In this document: piece after piece, positions 18,542 to 26,604 of the stretch
How the letters are laid out: every line of letters starts with the position of its first letter
Position numbering within the stretch: the first letter of the stretch is position 1
DNA from: Thauera carbonicopians
GTDB taxonomy: Bacteria > Pseudomonadota > Gammaproteobacteria > Burkholderiales > Rhodocyclaceae
DNA: 36,374 nt
Direction of reading: 5' to 3'
NCBI RefSeq assembly: GCF_025699485.1
Contig: NZ_JANUXN010000028.1
Span: 1 to 36,374 of the forward strand
Notes under the pieces: model-generated
What the model was told of the DNA's origin: nothing
The model's input: the letters and a program-made list of their open reading frames with translations, nothing else
The model's database searches: none
Translations under genes and position numbers: made by a program

Positions 18542-19213
18542 ATGCGTCTGCTGGTCATCGAGGACAACGCCGACATCCTGGCCAACCTGGTCGATTACCT
18601 GGGCATGAAAGGCTACATCGTGGATTGCGCCGCCGACGGCCTCACCGGCCTGCATCTGGCGGCCACCCAGCACTACGACCTGATCGTGCTCGACGTGATG
18701 CTGCCCGGCGTGGACGGCTTCAGCCTGTGCGAGCGCCTGCGCAACGGCGAACGCAAGAACGTGCCGGTGATCATGCTGACCGCGCGCGACGCGCTGGACG
18801 ACCGCCTGCAGGGCTTTCACAGCGGCGCGGACGATTATCTGACCAAGCCTTTCGCCCTGCCGGAACTGGCCGCACGCATCGAGGCCGTACTCAAGCGCAG
18901 CCATGGCGGCATGCGCCGCGACTTGTGCGTCGGCGATCTGCATTACGATCTCGACACGCTGGAAGTCAGCCGCGCCGGACAAAACCTGCACCCGGGTCCG
19001 ATCGGGCTGAAGCTGCTCGCCGTGCTGATGCGCAAGAGCCCGGCCGTCGTCCCCCGCGAAGTGCTGGAAGACGCCCTGTGGGGCGACAACCCGCCCGACA
19101 GCGATGCATTGCGCAGCCACATCCATGCGCTGCGCCAGCAGATCGACAAACCCTTTTCCCGGCCGCTGCTGCATACGGTGCACGGCATCGGCTACCGGCT
19201 TGCCGATGGCTGA
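18542..19213 (+). CDS. colR: OmpR-family response regulator, ColR-like
   Basis: A 223-aa response regulator with a receiver domain (1-118) and an OmpR/PhoB winged helix (about 128-220). The receiver has the acidic pair Glu7/Asp8, phosphoacceptor Asp51 in LIVLDVMLPGVDGF, Thr80 and Lys102 (YLTKPF). The DNA-binding half carries SDALRSHIHALRQQIDKPF and LLHTVHGIGYRLADG. The sequence EDNADILANLVDYLGMKGYIVDCAADGLTGLHLAATQHYDLIVLDVMLPG is very close to the Pseudomonas ColR pattern as I recall it. Paired kinase ColS lies two genes downstream. In pseudomonads ColR activates envelope genes under zinc/iron excess. The ATG at 18542 is preferred to an in-frame TTG at 18518 because the receiver fold begins at once. 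It lies 28 bp after the GT39 gene. Confidence 0.87.
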   Translation: MRLLVIEDNADILANLVDYLGMKGYIVDCAADGLTGLHLAATQHYDLIVLDVMLPGVDGFSLCERLRNGERKNVPVIMLTARDALDDRLQGFHSGADDYLTKPFALPELAARIEAVLKRSHGGMRRDLCVGDLHYDLDTLEVSRAGQNLHPGPIGLKLLAVLMRKSPAVVPREVLEDALWGDNPPDSDALRSHIHALRQQIDKPFSRPLLHTVHGIGYRLADG

Positions 19214-19219
19214 GCCGGT

Positions 19220-19281
19220 TTCACATCTTTTTCACTTTCTGCGCACCTTTCCTTGACTACCGCCTGATTACCTTGCGTGGG
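19220..19281 (+). promoter_or_regulatory. Predicted ColR box and promoter in front of the methyltransferase gene
   Basis: The 91-bp gap after colR holds four pentamers at exact 11-bp spacing: TTCAC at 19220 and 19231, CGCAC at 19242 and TTGAC at 19253. Bases 19220-19235 agree at every position with the published P. putida ColR-box consensus as I remember it, YYNASNNYTTTTTCAC. A weak -10-like TACCTT (19269-19274) lies at the same distance from the first repeat as the -10 candidate in front of gtrA. Thus the second half of the module (methyltransferase, kinase, sensor) probably has its own ColR-responsive promoter, giving feedback on colS. The repeats are observed. Binding and promoter activity are inferred. 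Confidence 0.6.
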
Positions 19282-19304
19282 CTCTGCACTCAATGGAGTC
19301 CACC

Positions 19305-19997
19305 ATGTCCCGCAACACCGCCCCGGCCGACGTCGAACTGCCCTTCAGCGCCAAATACGACGCCGAGCATTCCGAGGCCTATCACGACAAGCATCGCAGC
19401 GGCCTGCGCCGCCGCCTGTCCAACCACCGCGATCAGCAACTGGCTCGCCGGGCTCTCGCGCTGGCCGGCGAGCCGCAATGGGTGCTGGATCTGCCATGCG
19501 GCGCCGGGCGCTTCTGGGAAGTATTGGGCGAGCAGCCAAATCGCCAGATCATCGCCGCCGACAATTCCGCGGCGATGCTGGACGTCGCCTTGCGCCACTG
19601 TCCGGCAGGCCTGCGCGCACGCATCCGTCCGCTGCATACTTCGGCTTTCGCCATCGACCTGCCCGACGATTCGGTCGACAGCGTGTTCTGCATGCGCCTG
19701 CTGCATCACATCGGCGAGCCTGAACACCGGCTCGCCATGCTGCGCGAATTCCATCGCGTCACCCGCGACAGCGTGATCCTGTCGCTGTGGGTCGATGGCA
19801 ATTACCTGTCCTGGCGGCGCAGGCAGCAGGAAGCGCGGCGGCAGCGGCGCGGCAAGACGGGCTACCAGAACCGCTACGTACTGCCGCGCGCCACCGCGGA
19901 AGCCGAATTTTCTGCCGCCGGCTTCGAGATCGCCGGGCATCTCGACTTCCTGCCCCTGCACTCGATGTGGCGTGTCTATGTTCTGCGCCGCGCCTGA
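19305..19997 (+). CDS. Class I SAM-dependent methyltransferase of the colRS cluster
   Basis: A 230-aa Rossmann-fold methyltransferase. Motif I is VLDLPCGAGRFWEVL (near residue 60), followed by an acidic residue in AADNSAAMLDVAL, the FAIDLPDDSVDSVFCMRLLHHI segment, and HRVTRDSVILSLW. These fit the Methyltransf_11/25 group. The region after about residue 165 is strongly basic (WRRRQQEARRQRRGKTGY), which could contact a phosphorylated or anionic lipid substrate. I choose the ATG at 19305, because GGAG lies six bases upstream, over an in-frame ATG at 19293. From memory, Pseudomonas colRS loci carry a methyltransferase gene next to an inaA kinase gene, the same pair as here. The substrate is unknown; an LPS or core-sugar target is inference. 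Confidence 0.78.
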   Translation: MSRNTAPADVELPFSAKYDAEHSEAYHDKHRSGLRRRLSNHRDQQLARRALALAGEPQWVLDLPCGAGRFWEVLGEQPNRQIIAADNSAAMLDVALRHCPAGLRARIRPLHTSAFAIDLPDDSVDSVFCMRLLHHIGEPEHRLAMLREFHRVTRDSVILSLWVDGNYLSWRRRQQEARRQRRGKTGYQNRYVLPRATAEAEFSAAGFEIAGHLDFLPLHSMWRVYVLRRA

Positions 19998-20676
19998 ACG
20001 GCCCGCCCGAACGCCGATCGCGAAACAGCACGATTTCGATTACTGGTGGACGCTGCCGGGCGATTGGGTGGAAGAGCCGAACGAGCGGCGGAACGGCTGG
20101 AGCGGTGTGATTCGGGCCGTAGTGGAAGATGGCGAGGTCTACATCAAGCGCCAATGCAACCACCTGTGCCGCAGCCTTCGCCATCCGCTGGGCTGGCCCA
20201 CGGCCAGCCGGGAGTGGCACTTCCTGCTTCGCCTGCGCGCCCTGGGCATCGCCGCCCCCACGCCGGTCTTCCACTCGGTCCGGCATACTGCAGCCGGCAC
20301 CGAAGCCGTGCTGGTTACCGCCGCACTGGCGGGTTACCATCCGCTGCACGAACTGGGAGCCTTGCCATCAGCCCGGCGTGCCGCCATCGCCGAGCTGCTG
20401 GGCCGGATGCTCGGCCGCCTGCACCGCGAGCATCTGCAACACAGCTGCCTCTATGACAAACACGTCATGGTTCGCCTGCATGACAACGCGCGACCCGATG
20501 TCGCCCTGCTCGACCTGGAGAAGATGCGCCACCGCCTGACGCCGACCCTGGCGGCCCGCCACGATCTCGCCCAGCTGCGCCGACGCCAGCGCTTTTTCGA
20601 TGACCAGGACTGGGCTCGCCTGCTCGCCAGCCACACCCATGCCTTGACGGGCAGGTGGGCCTCGATTCGCCGATGA
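19978..20676 (+). CDS. inaA: InaA/WaaP-family lipopolysaccharide kinase-like protein
   Basis: A 232-aa protein of the lipopolysaccharide-kinase (Kdo/WaaP/InaA) family, which has a minimal protein-kinase fold and phosphorylates sugars of the LPS core. The N-terminus NGWSGVIRAVVEDGEVYIKRQ gives the glycine-rich strand and ATP-binding lysine. REWHFLLRLRALGIAAPTPVF gives the alpha-C helix. LGRLHREHLQHSCLYDKHVMV is the catalytic loop, of the InaA type HxCLYxKH rather than the HGDLY of WaaP. ALLDLEKMRHRL holds the metal-binding Asp. The catalytic-loop Asp is thus Cys at the WaaP-equivalent site, as in InaA proteins generally. The ATG at 19978 overlaps the methyltransferase gene by 20 bp, and the stop overlaps colS by 4 bp. 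Whether it is an active LPS kinase is not shown by sequence. Confidence 0.78.
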   Translation: MFCAAPERPARTPIAKQHDFDYWWTLPGDWVEEPNERRNGWSGVIRAVVEDGEVYIKRQCNHLCRSLRHPLGWPTASREWHFLLRLRALGIAAPTPVFHSVRHTAAGTEAVLVTAALAGYHPLHELGALPSARRAAIAELLGRMLGRLHREHLQHSCLYDKHVMVRLHDNARPDVALLDLEKMRHRLTPTLAARHDLAQLRRRQRFFDDQDWARLLASHTHALTGRWASIRR

Positions 20677-21956
20677 AAACTTCGCTCTCGCGCCGGCTGT
20701 TCCGCACCTTCCTCGCCATCGGTTTCATCAACGTCGCCGTTACGCTGGTCATCATCGAGAGCGTCTACGACGACATGGAAGACAGCATCCTGCGGCACGA
20801 ACTGGCACTGGAGCGGGCCTTCCTCGAGCAGCACGTCAGCGGCACGAAGGTCGAATCCCGCGACACCGCACTGCTGACCACCTTGTACGTGCCCGATGGT
20901 GCACTCCCGACCGAACTGCCCGAAATCTTCCGCAACCGCCCGGTGCCGTTCTCGGCCGAAGTGGAAATAGCGGACAAGACCTGGCTGATCTCCATCGAAC
21001 GCATCGCAGAGCCGCCCGGCGTGATCTATCTCGCCCAGGACATCACGCTGATGGAAAGCCGCGAAGCAGCGCAGCGGATCGGCTGGGGCCTGTTCGCGCT
21101 GCTGGTGCTCGGCCTGGTCGTGCTGCTGACGCGCATCGGTACCCGCCGCATCCTCGGTCCGCTGGACGATCTCACCCGCCACATCGCGCGCCTGCAGCCG
21201 GGCTCGCCGGTCGCCCGCATCGACAGCCGCTACGAGGACATGGAGCTGGCCAACATCGCCGCCACCATCAACCAGTTGTTCGATGCGCTGGATGCCTACG
21301 TGCAGCGCGAGAAATCGCTGGTCGGCCTGGCCAGCCACGAGCTGCGCACGCCGGTGGCGGTGATCTCCGGCGCACTGGACGTGCTGGCGCAACGCGACTC
21401 GCTCGGCGACGCCGACCGCCGCACCGTGGCGCGCATCCGGCGTGCTGCCGACGACATGCGCGCCGACGTCGAGACCCTGCTCAAGCTCGCACGCCGCTCG
21501 GGCGACAGCGACCAGCCGGAGGATCTCGACCTCGCCGACAGCGTGCGCGCGATCGTGGCAGAGCTCGAAGACGGCACGCCGCAACAGGCGGGACGCATCA
21601 GTTGCGAATTGCCCGAGCCGGCCCCCGTCATCCACGCCGATCCGACCCTGGTACGCATGCTGCTGCGCAACCTGGTCCAGAACGCGGTGCGCCATACCGC
21701 CGGCAAGGTGCATATCGAACTCGGTGCCCACAGCCTCAGCATCCGCGATGCCGGTGCGGGACTGCCCGAGCACATCCGTGCCCGCCTCAACGCGCCCCCG
21801 GACCGTCTCGTTCCTGAAGACGGCCTGGGGCTGTTCATCGTCCGCCTGATCTGCGAGCGCCTGGGCTGGCTGCTGCGGGTACGCCGCAGCGACGCCGGCG
21901 GCACGGTGCTGGATCTGCTGTTCCTGCCGGACGCTGCGCGCAACGCTCAGGAATGA
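20673..21956 (+). CDS. colS: Sensor histidine kinase, ColS-like
   Basis: A 427-aa inner-membrane sensor. TM1 (about 12-29) and TM2 (about 136-154) bracket a periplasmic domain of roughly 105 residues. This domain holds an ExxE motif (Glu81-Leu-Pro-Glu84) plus scattered acidic and histidine residues. HAMP spans about 155-207. The phospho-accepting histidine is His222 in LASHELRTPVAVISG. The ATPase domain has LRNLVQNAVRHTAGKVHIE (N box), DAGAGLPE (G1) and EDGLGLFIVRLICERLG (G2). ExxE motifs bind iron or zinc in PmrB and ColS sensors, so a metal ligand is likely. The start at 20673 overlaps the kinase stop by 4 bp (ATGA). A GTG at 20655 is a less likely alternative. It is the last gene of the module, convergent with dnaE. 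Confidence 0.85.
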   Translation: MKTSLSRRLFRTFLAIGFINVAVTLVIIESVYDDMEDSILRHELALERAFLEQHVSGTKVESRDTALLTTLYVPDGALPTELPEIFRNRPVPFSAEVEIADKTWLISIERIAEPPGVIYLAQDITLMESREAAQRIGWGLFALLVLGLVVLLTRIGTRRILGPLDDLTRHIARLQPGSPVARIDSRYEDMELANIAATINQLFDALDAYVQREKSLVGLASHELRTPVAVISGALDVLAQRDSLGDADRRTVARIRRAADDMRADVETLLKLARRSGDSDQPEDLDLADSVRAIVAELEDGTPQQAGRISCELPEPAPVIHADPTLVRMLLRNLVQNAVRHTAGKVHIELGAHSLSIRDAGAGLPEHIRARLNAPPDRLVPEDGLGLFIVRLICERLGWLLRVRRSDAGGTVLDLLFLPDAARNAQE

Positions 21957-21983
21957 AGCCTTGCACCCGCAGCCGCCGCAGGC

Positions 21984-24900
21984 TCAGTTCGGATAGACGA
22001 TCTCCACCGCCTCCGGCGCCAGCCAGTCGCGCAGGCTCTCCAGCAGCGCGTCGTCCAGCCGCACCCGCCAGCCGTCACCCAGAGGCAGGTCGGCCTCGGC
22101 AGCGGCGTTGCGGTAATTGACCCGCACCGGGCAGCCGCCTTCGCGGAAAGGTTCGAGCAGGGTCTGCAGCTTGCCCGCCGCAGCGAGCGCGCCGCCGCTG
22201 GCCGCGACTTCGCCGTTGATGCGCACCTGCAGGGCGCGGGCGAAGCGGCTGCGCGCCTCGCCCAGGGTCAGCAGGCGCTCGGCGACGATGCGCAGGCCAC
22301 CGGAAAAGTCGTCGTTGCTGACCTTGCCTTCGACCACCAGCACTTCGTCGGTGACGATCTTGCCGCGGTTGGCATCGAGCACTTCGGAATAGATCGCGAC
22401 CTCGCGCGGCTGGCTGCCGTCGTCGAGCTGGACGAAGGCCATCTTGCCGCGGTTGCCCATCTTGGTACGGGTTTCCATCACCACGCCGGCCATCATCGTG
22501 ATGTCGCGCGAAGGCTCGAGCTGCGCCAGCGTGCGACGCACGAAGCGGCGCACCTCGGGCTTGAAGGCATTGAAGGGATGGCCGGAGAGGAAGAAGCCGA
22601 TGGCGAGCTTTTCTTCCTTCAGCCGCTCGCGCTCGGTCCACGGCCGCAGCTTGGCGAACTCCGGCGCCGCGCCGGCGGCCTCCGGCATCATGTCGAACAG
22701 GCCGCCCTGCATCGCGTTGGCCGCAGCCTGTTCGGCGGCTTCCATCGCCAGCGCCACGGTCGCCATCAACTGCGAGCGATCGAGGTCGGCGTGGCCTTCC
22801 AGCGTGTCCATCGCGCCGGAACGGATCAGCGCCTCGATGACGCGGCGGTTCACCATCCTGCGGTCGACGCGTTCGCAGAAATCGAACAGGTCGCGGAAAG
22901 CGCCGGCCTTCTCGCGCGCGGCGATGATCGCCCGCACCGCCGGCTCGCCCACGCCCTTGACCGCGCCCAGGCCGTAGCGGATGGTCTTGCGATCCACCGG
23001 CACGAAACGATAGTCGGAGGCATTGACGTCCGGCGGCAGTACCTCGATGCCATTGGCGACGGTGTCCTCGAAGAAAATCTTGACCGTGTCGGTGTTGTCC
23101 AGGTCGGACGACATCGTCGCTGCCATGAAGGCGGCACAGTGATGCGCCTTCAGCCAGGCGGTGTGGTAGGTCACCACCGCATAGGCCGCGGTGTGCGACT
23201 TGTTGAAGCCGTACTCGGCGAACTTGGTCATCAGGTCGAAGAGCTGCTCGGCCAGCGCCGGGTCGTAGCCCTTCTGCTGCGCGCCTTCGGCGATGGTGGC
23301 GCGGTGCTTGGCCATCTCCTCCGGCTTCTTCTTGCCCATCGCCCGGCGCAACATGTCGGCGCCGCCCAGGGTGTAGCCACCGATGATCTGGCTGATCTGC
23401 ATCACCTGTTCCTGGTACACGATGACGCCGTAGGTCGGCTCCAGGCAGGCTTTCAGGTCGGGGTGGAAGTAGTCGATCTCCTGCTGGCCCTTCTTGCGCA
23501 GGATGAAGTCGTCCACCATGCCCGAGCCGAGCGGGCCGGGGCGGTACAGCGCCAGTACCGCGATGATGTCCTCGAAGCGGTCGGGCGCGAGCTTCTTCAG
23601 CAGCTTCTTCATGCCCTCCGATTCGACCTGGAAGATCGCCGTGGTGTTGGCGTCCTTCAGGATCTGGTAGGCGGCGGGGTCCTCGAAGCCCAGGCTCATC
23701 AGGTCGGGCCGGCTGCCTTCCAGGCGGTCGACGTATTCCAGCGCCAGCTCGATGATAGTGAGGTTGCGCAGGCCGAGGAAGTCGAACTTCACCAGGCCGA
23801 CCGCCTCGACGTCGTCCTTGTCGAACTGCGACACCGGCGAGGCATCGTCGCCGTCGGCGATGTACAGCGGGCAGAAATCGGTCAGCTTGCCGGGCGCGAT
23901 CAGCACGCCGCCGGCGTGCATGCCGACGTTGCGCGACAGGCCTTCCAGCGGCTGGGCCAGCCCCCACAGGGTCTGGATCGCCTCGCCGTCGTTGCCGTCC
24001 TTCATCATCTCGCCGATCTGCGGCTCCATCTCGTAGGCCTTGTTCAGCGAGACGGGCTTGGCGCCCTCGATCGGAATCAGCTTGGACAGGCGGTCGCACA
24101 GGCCGTAGGGCAGGTCGAGCACGCGGCCGACGTCGCGCACCACCGCCTTCGAGGCCATGGTGCCGAAAGTCGCGATCTGGCTGACCGCGTCCTTGCCGTA
24201 GCGCTCGCGCACGTATTCGATGACGCGGTAGCGGTTGTCCTGGCAGAAGTCGATGTCGAAGTCGGGCATCGACACCCGCTCCGGGTTCAGGAAGCGCTCG
24301 AACAGCAGCGCATAGGCCAGCGGATCGAGGTCGGTGATCTCCAGCGAATAGGCCACCAGCGAACCCGCGCCCGAGCCGCGCCCCGGCCCCACCGGCACGC
24401 CGTTGCGTTTGCCCCAGCGGATGAAGTCGGCCACGATCAGGAAGTAGCCGGGAAAGCCCATCTGGATGATGGTGTCGGTCTCGAACTTGAGCCGTTCCTC
24501 GTAGCGCGGACGCTGCTGCTCGCGCTCCTCGGGGTGCGGGTAGAGCTGGACCAGGCGGCGCTCCAGGCCGGCCTTCGCCTCCTGGACGAGGAAATCGTCC
24601 AGCGTCATGCCGTCGGGCGTCGGGAACAGCGGCAGGAAGTTCTTGCCCAACTGCACCGTCAGCGAGCAGCGGCGGGCGATCTCGACGGCGTTTTCCAGCG
24701 CCTCGGGGATGTCGGCAAACAGCTCGCACATCTCCGCCTGGCTCTTCAGGTATTGCTCTTCGGTGAAGTCGCGCGGCCGGCGCTTGTCGGCCAGCACGTA
24801 ACCCTGGGCGATGCACACCCGCGCTTCGTGGGCCTGGAAGTCCTCGCGCTTGAGGAATTCCACCGGGTGCGTCGCCACCACCGGCAGGCCGAGCTCGCCG

Positions 24901-25514
24901 GCGATCTCGAGCGCCTGGCGGATGTAGCCTTCGGTGCCCGGATGGCCGGCGCGCTGGATCTCGATGTAGAAGGCCTCCGGAAACAGCCGTGCCCAGTCCG
25001 CCGCCAGTTGCGCCGCCTGCGCGGGATTACCGGCGGCGAGCGCCGCGCCGATGTCGCCCTGCATCGCGCCCGACAGGCACAGCAGCTCGCTCGCCGCGCC
25101 GTTCTCGAACCACTCGCGCCGCATCTCGGCACGGCCGCGGTACTTGTTGTCGAGATAGGCGCGCGTCAGCAGCTCGCACACCTGGCCGTAACCCACGCGG
25201 TTCTTGCAGATCAGCAGCACGCGGTGGGGCTTGTCGCGCTCGACCTCGTTCTGGATCCAGGCATCGACGCCGACGATCGGCTTGACGCCCTTGCCGCGCG
25301 CGGTCTTGTAGAACTTGACCATGCCGAACAGGTTGGCGAGGTCGGAGATGCCGAGTGCCGGCATGCCGTCGGCCGCGGCGGCGGCGACGGCCTGATCGAT
25401 CTGGACGATGCCGTCGGTGATCGAGTATTCGGAATGCAGGCGGAGATGGACGAAGCGCGGCTGCGGCGGCGAAGCTGGCGAGTCCTGGGAAAGCGTGTTC
25501 TGGGAGGCAGTCAT
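21984..25514 (-). CDS. dnaE: DNA polymerase III alpha subunit
   Basis: The 1176-aa replicative polymerase subunit (E. coli 1160 aa). The N-terminal PHP domain begins RFVHLRLHSEYSITDGIVQIDQAV (about 20-43) and continues through IVGVDAWI. The palm carries the metal-binding acidic motif PDFDIDF (417-423) and the third aspartate in LVKFDFLGLRNLT. GPGRGSGAGSLVAYSL, just before the palm Asp pair, is the nucleotide-binding loop. The fingers include AMGKKKPEEMAKHR and YGFNKSHTAAYAVVTYHTAWLKAHH. The tail holds the helix-hairpin-helix, an OB fold (about 980-1075, MMAGVVMETRTKMGNRGKMAF) and the tau-binding C-terminus. It is the DnaE1 type, not ImuC/DnaE2. Start at 25514. It ends 27 bp from colS in convergent orientation with no obvious terminator between. 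Confidence 0.98.
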   Translation of the reverse strand: MTASQNTLSQDSPASPPQPRFVHLRLHSEYSITDGIVQIDQAVAAAAADGMPALGISDLANLFGMVKFYKTARGKGVKPIVGVDAWIQNEVERDKPHRVLLICKNRVGYGQVCELLTRAYLDNKYRGRAEMRREWFENGAASELLCLSGAMQGDIGAALAAGNPAQAAQLAADWARLFPEAFYIEIQRAGHPGTEGYIRQALEIAGELGLPVVATHPVEFLKREDFQAHEARVCIAQGYVLADKRRPRDFTEEQYLKSQAEMCELFADIPEALENAVEIARRCSLTVQLGKNFLPLFPTPDGMTLDDFLVQEAKAGLERRLVQLYPHPEEREQQRPRYEERLKFETDTIIQMGFPGYFLIVADFIRWGKRNGVPVGPGRGSGAGSLVAYSLEITDLDPLAYALLFERFLNPERVSMPDFDIDFCQDNRYRVIEYVRERYGKDAVSQIATFGTMASKAVVRDVGRVLDLPYGLCDRLSKLIPIEGAKPVSLNKAYEMEPQIGEMMKDGNDGEAIQTLWGLAQPLEGLSRNVGMHAGGVLIAPGKLTDFCPLYIADGDDASPVSQFDKDDVEAVGLVKFDFLGLRNLTIIELALEYVDRLEGSRPDLMSLGFEDPAAYQILKDANTTAIFQVESEGMKKLLKKLAPDRFEDIIAVLALYRPGPLGSGMVDDFILRKKGQQEIDYFHPDLKACLEPTYGVIVYQEQVMQISQIIGGYTLGGADMLRRAMGKKKPEEMAKHRATIAEGAQQKGYDPALAEQLFDLMTKFAEYGFNKSHTAAYAVVTYHTAWLKAHHCAAFMAATMSSDLDNTDTVKIFFEDTVANGIEVLPPDVNASDYRFVPVDRKTIRYGLGAVKGVGEPAVRAIIAAREKAGAFRDLFDFCERVDRRMVNRRVIEALIRSGAMDTLEGHADLDRSQLMATVALAMEAAEQAAANAMQGGLFDMMPEAAGAAPEFAKLRPWTERERLKEEKLAIGFFLSGHPFNAFKPEVRRFVRRTLAQLEPSRDITMMAGVVMETRTKMGNRGKMAFVQLDDGSQPREVAIYSEVLDANRGKIVTDEVLVVEGKVSNDDFSGGLRIVAERLLTLGEARSRFARALQVRINGEVAASGGALAAAGKLQTLLEPFREGGCPVRVNYRNAAAEADLPLGDGWRVRLDDALLESLRDWLAPEAVEIVYPN

Positions 25515-25592
25515 GGGCGCGATTTTACCCGAGCCTGCCGGCTCTCACCGCCTCTTCACCACCTCCTCATCTCCCCGCTCGCCGCCGTCCCG

Positions 25593-26567
25593 CTACGGCA
25601 GCAGGATGGTCGAACCCGTGGTCCGGCGTGCTTCGAGATCGAGATGGGCCTGCGCCGCATCCTTCAGCGCGTAGCGCTGGTTGACGGCGATGCGCAGCTT
25701 GCCCGCACCGACGGCCTCGAACAGCGCGGCGCTGCGCAGTTCCAGCTCCTCGCGCGTGGCGATGTAGTCGAACAAGGTCGGGCGGGTGACATACACCGAA
25801 CCGGCCCGCGCCAGCAGCGCGCAATCGAAGGGCGCGACCGGCCCGGTGGCATTGCCGTAGCTCACCATCATGCCCCGCCGTTGCAGGCAGGACACGGAAT
25901 CGAGGAAGGTGTCGCGGCCCACCGAATCGTAGACCGCCGCCACCCCCGTACCGCCGGTCAGCTCGCGCACCCGCTCGGCGAAGCGCTCGCGCGAATAGAC
26001 GATCACATGGTCGCAGCCGAGCGCCTTCGCCTGCGCCGCCTTGTCGTCGTTGCCGACGGTACCGATCACGGTCGCGCCCAGCAGTTTCGCCCACTGCACC
26101 AGGATCGAGCCGACGCCGCCGGCCGCGGCATGCACCAGGATGATGTCGCCTGCCTTCACCGGGTAGGTGCTGTGCAGCAGGTAGTGCGCAGTGAGGCCTT
26201 GCAGCATCATCGCCGCGCCCTGCTCGAAAGAGATCGCCTCGGGCAGGCGCACGAGGTGGCGGGCCTCGATGTTGCGCGCCTCGGCATAGGCGCCGAGCGG
26301 CCCGCTGGTATAGGCGACGCGGTCGCCGATCTTCAGCTCGGCCACGCCTTCGCCGACGGCCTCGACGACGCCGGCCGCCTCCATGCCCAGCCCGGACGGC
26401 AGCGACAGTGGATACAGCCCGCTGCGGTGATAGGTGTCGATGAAATTCAAGCCCACCGCATGGTGCCGGACCCGGACTTCTCCGGCGTCCGGTGCCGGCA
26501 GCGCCACCTCCTCCCATTGCAGCACTTCGGGGCCGCCGGTACGGTGAAAGCGAATCGCGTGCGTCAT
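25593..26567 (-). CDS. qor: NADPH:quinone oxidoreductase, zeta-crystallin type
   Basis: A 324-aa medium-chain dehydrogenase/reductase of the zinc-free Qor class, which reduces quinones with NADPH by one- or two-electron transfer. The GroES-like N-terminal domain contains VRHHAVGLNFIDTYHRSGLYPLSLPSGLGMEAAGVVEAVG, diagnostic for Qor. The nucleotide fold has VHAAAGGVGSILVQWAKLLGATVIGTVGNDDKA, with the AxGGVG loop. The zinc-ligand cysteines of alcohol dehydrogenases are absent. The start at 26567 follows AGGAGAC. An ATG at 26711 in the same frame would overlap the 3' end of the phospholipase gene. It sits between dnaE (78 bp downstream) and the phospholipase gene (37 bp upstream), all on one strand, so co-transcription is plausible. 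Confidence 0.92.
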   Translation of the reverse strand: MTHAIRFHRTGGPEVLQWEEVALPAPDAGEVRVRHHAVGLNFIDTYHRSGLYPLSLPSGLGMEAAGVVEAVGEGVAELKIGDRVAYTSGPLGAYAEARNIEARHLVRLPEAISFEQGAAMMLQGLTAHYLLHSTYPVKAGDIILVHAAAGGVGSILVQWAKLLGATVIGTVGNDDKAAQAKALGCDHVIVYSRERFAERVRELTGGTGVAAVYDSVGRDTFLDSVSCLQRRGMMVSYGNATGPVAPFDCALLARAGSVYVTRPTLFDYIATREELELRSAALFEAVGAGKLRIAVNQRYALKDAAQAHLDLEARRTTGSTILLP

Positions 26568-26604
26568 GTCCGTCTCCTGAGTGAACGTGCGCGGCGGCAG
26601 TGCC

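Noticed and set aside
19276-19281. -10 box at 17-bp spacing from TTGACT (19253-19258)
   Set aside because: The bases there (GCGTGG) do not resemble a -10. If TTGAC is part of the repeat array, the regulator rather than a consensus -35 probably recruits polymerase.
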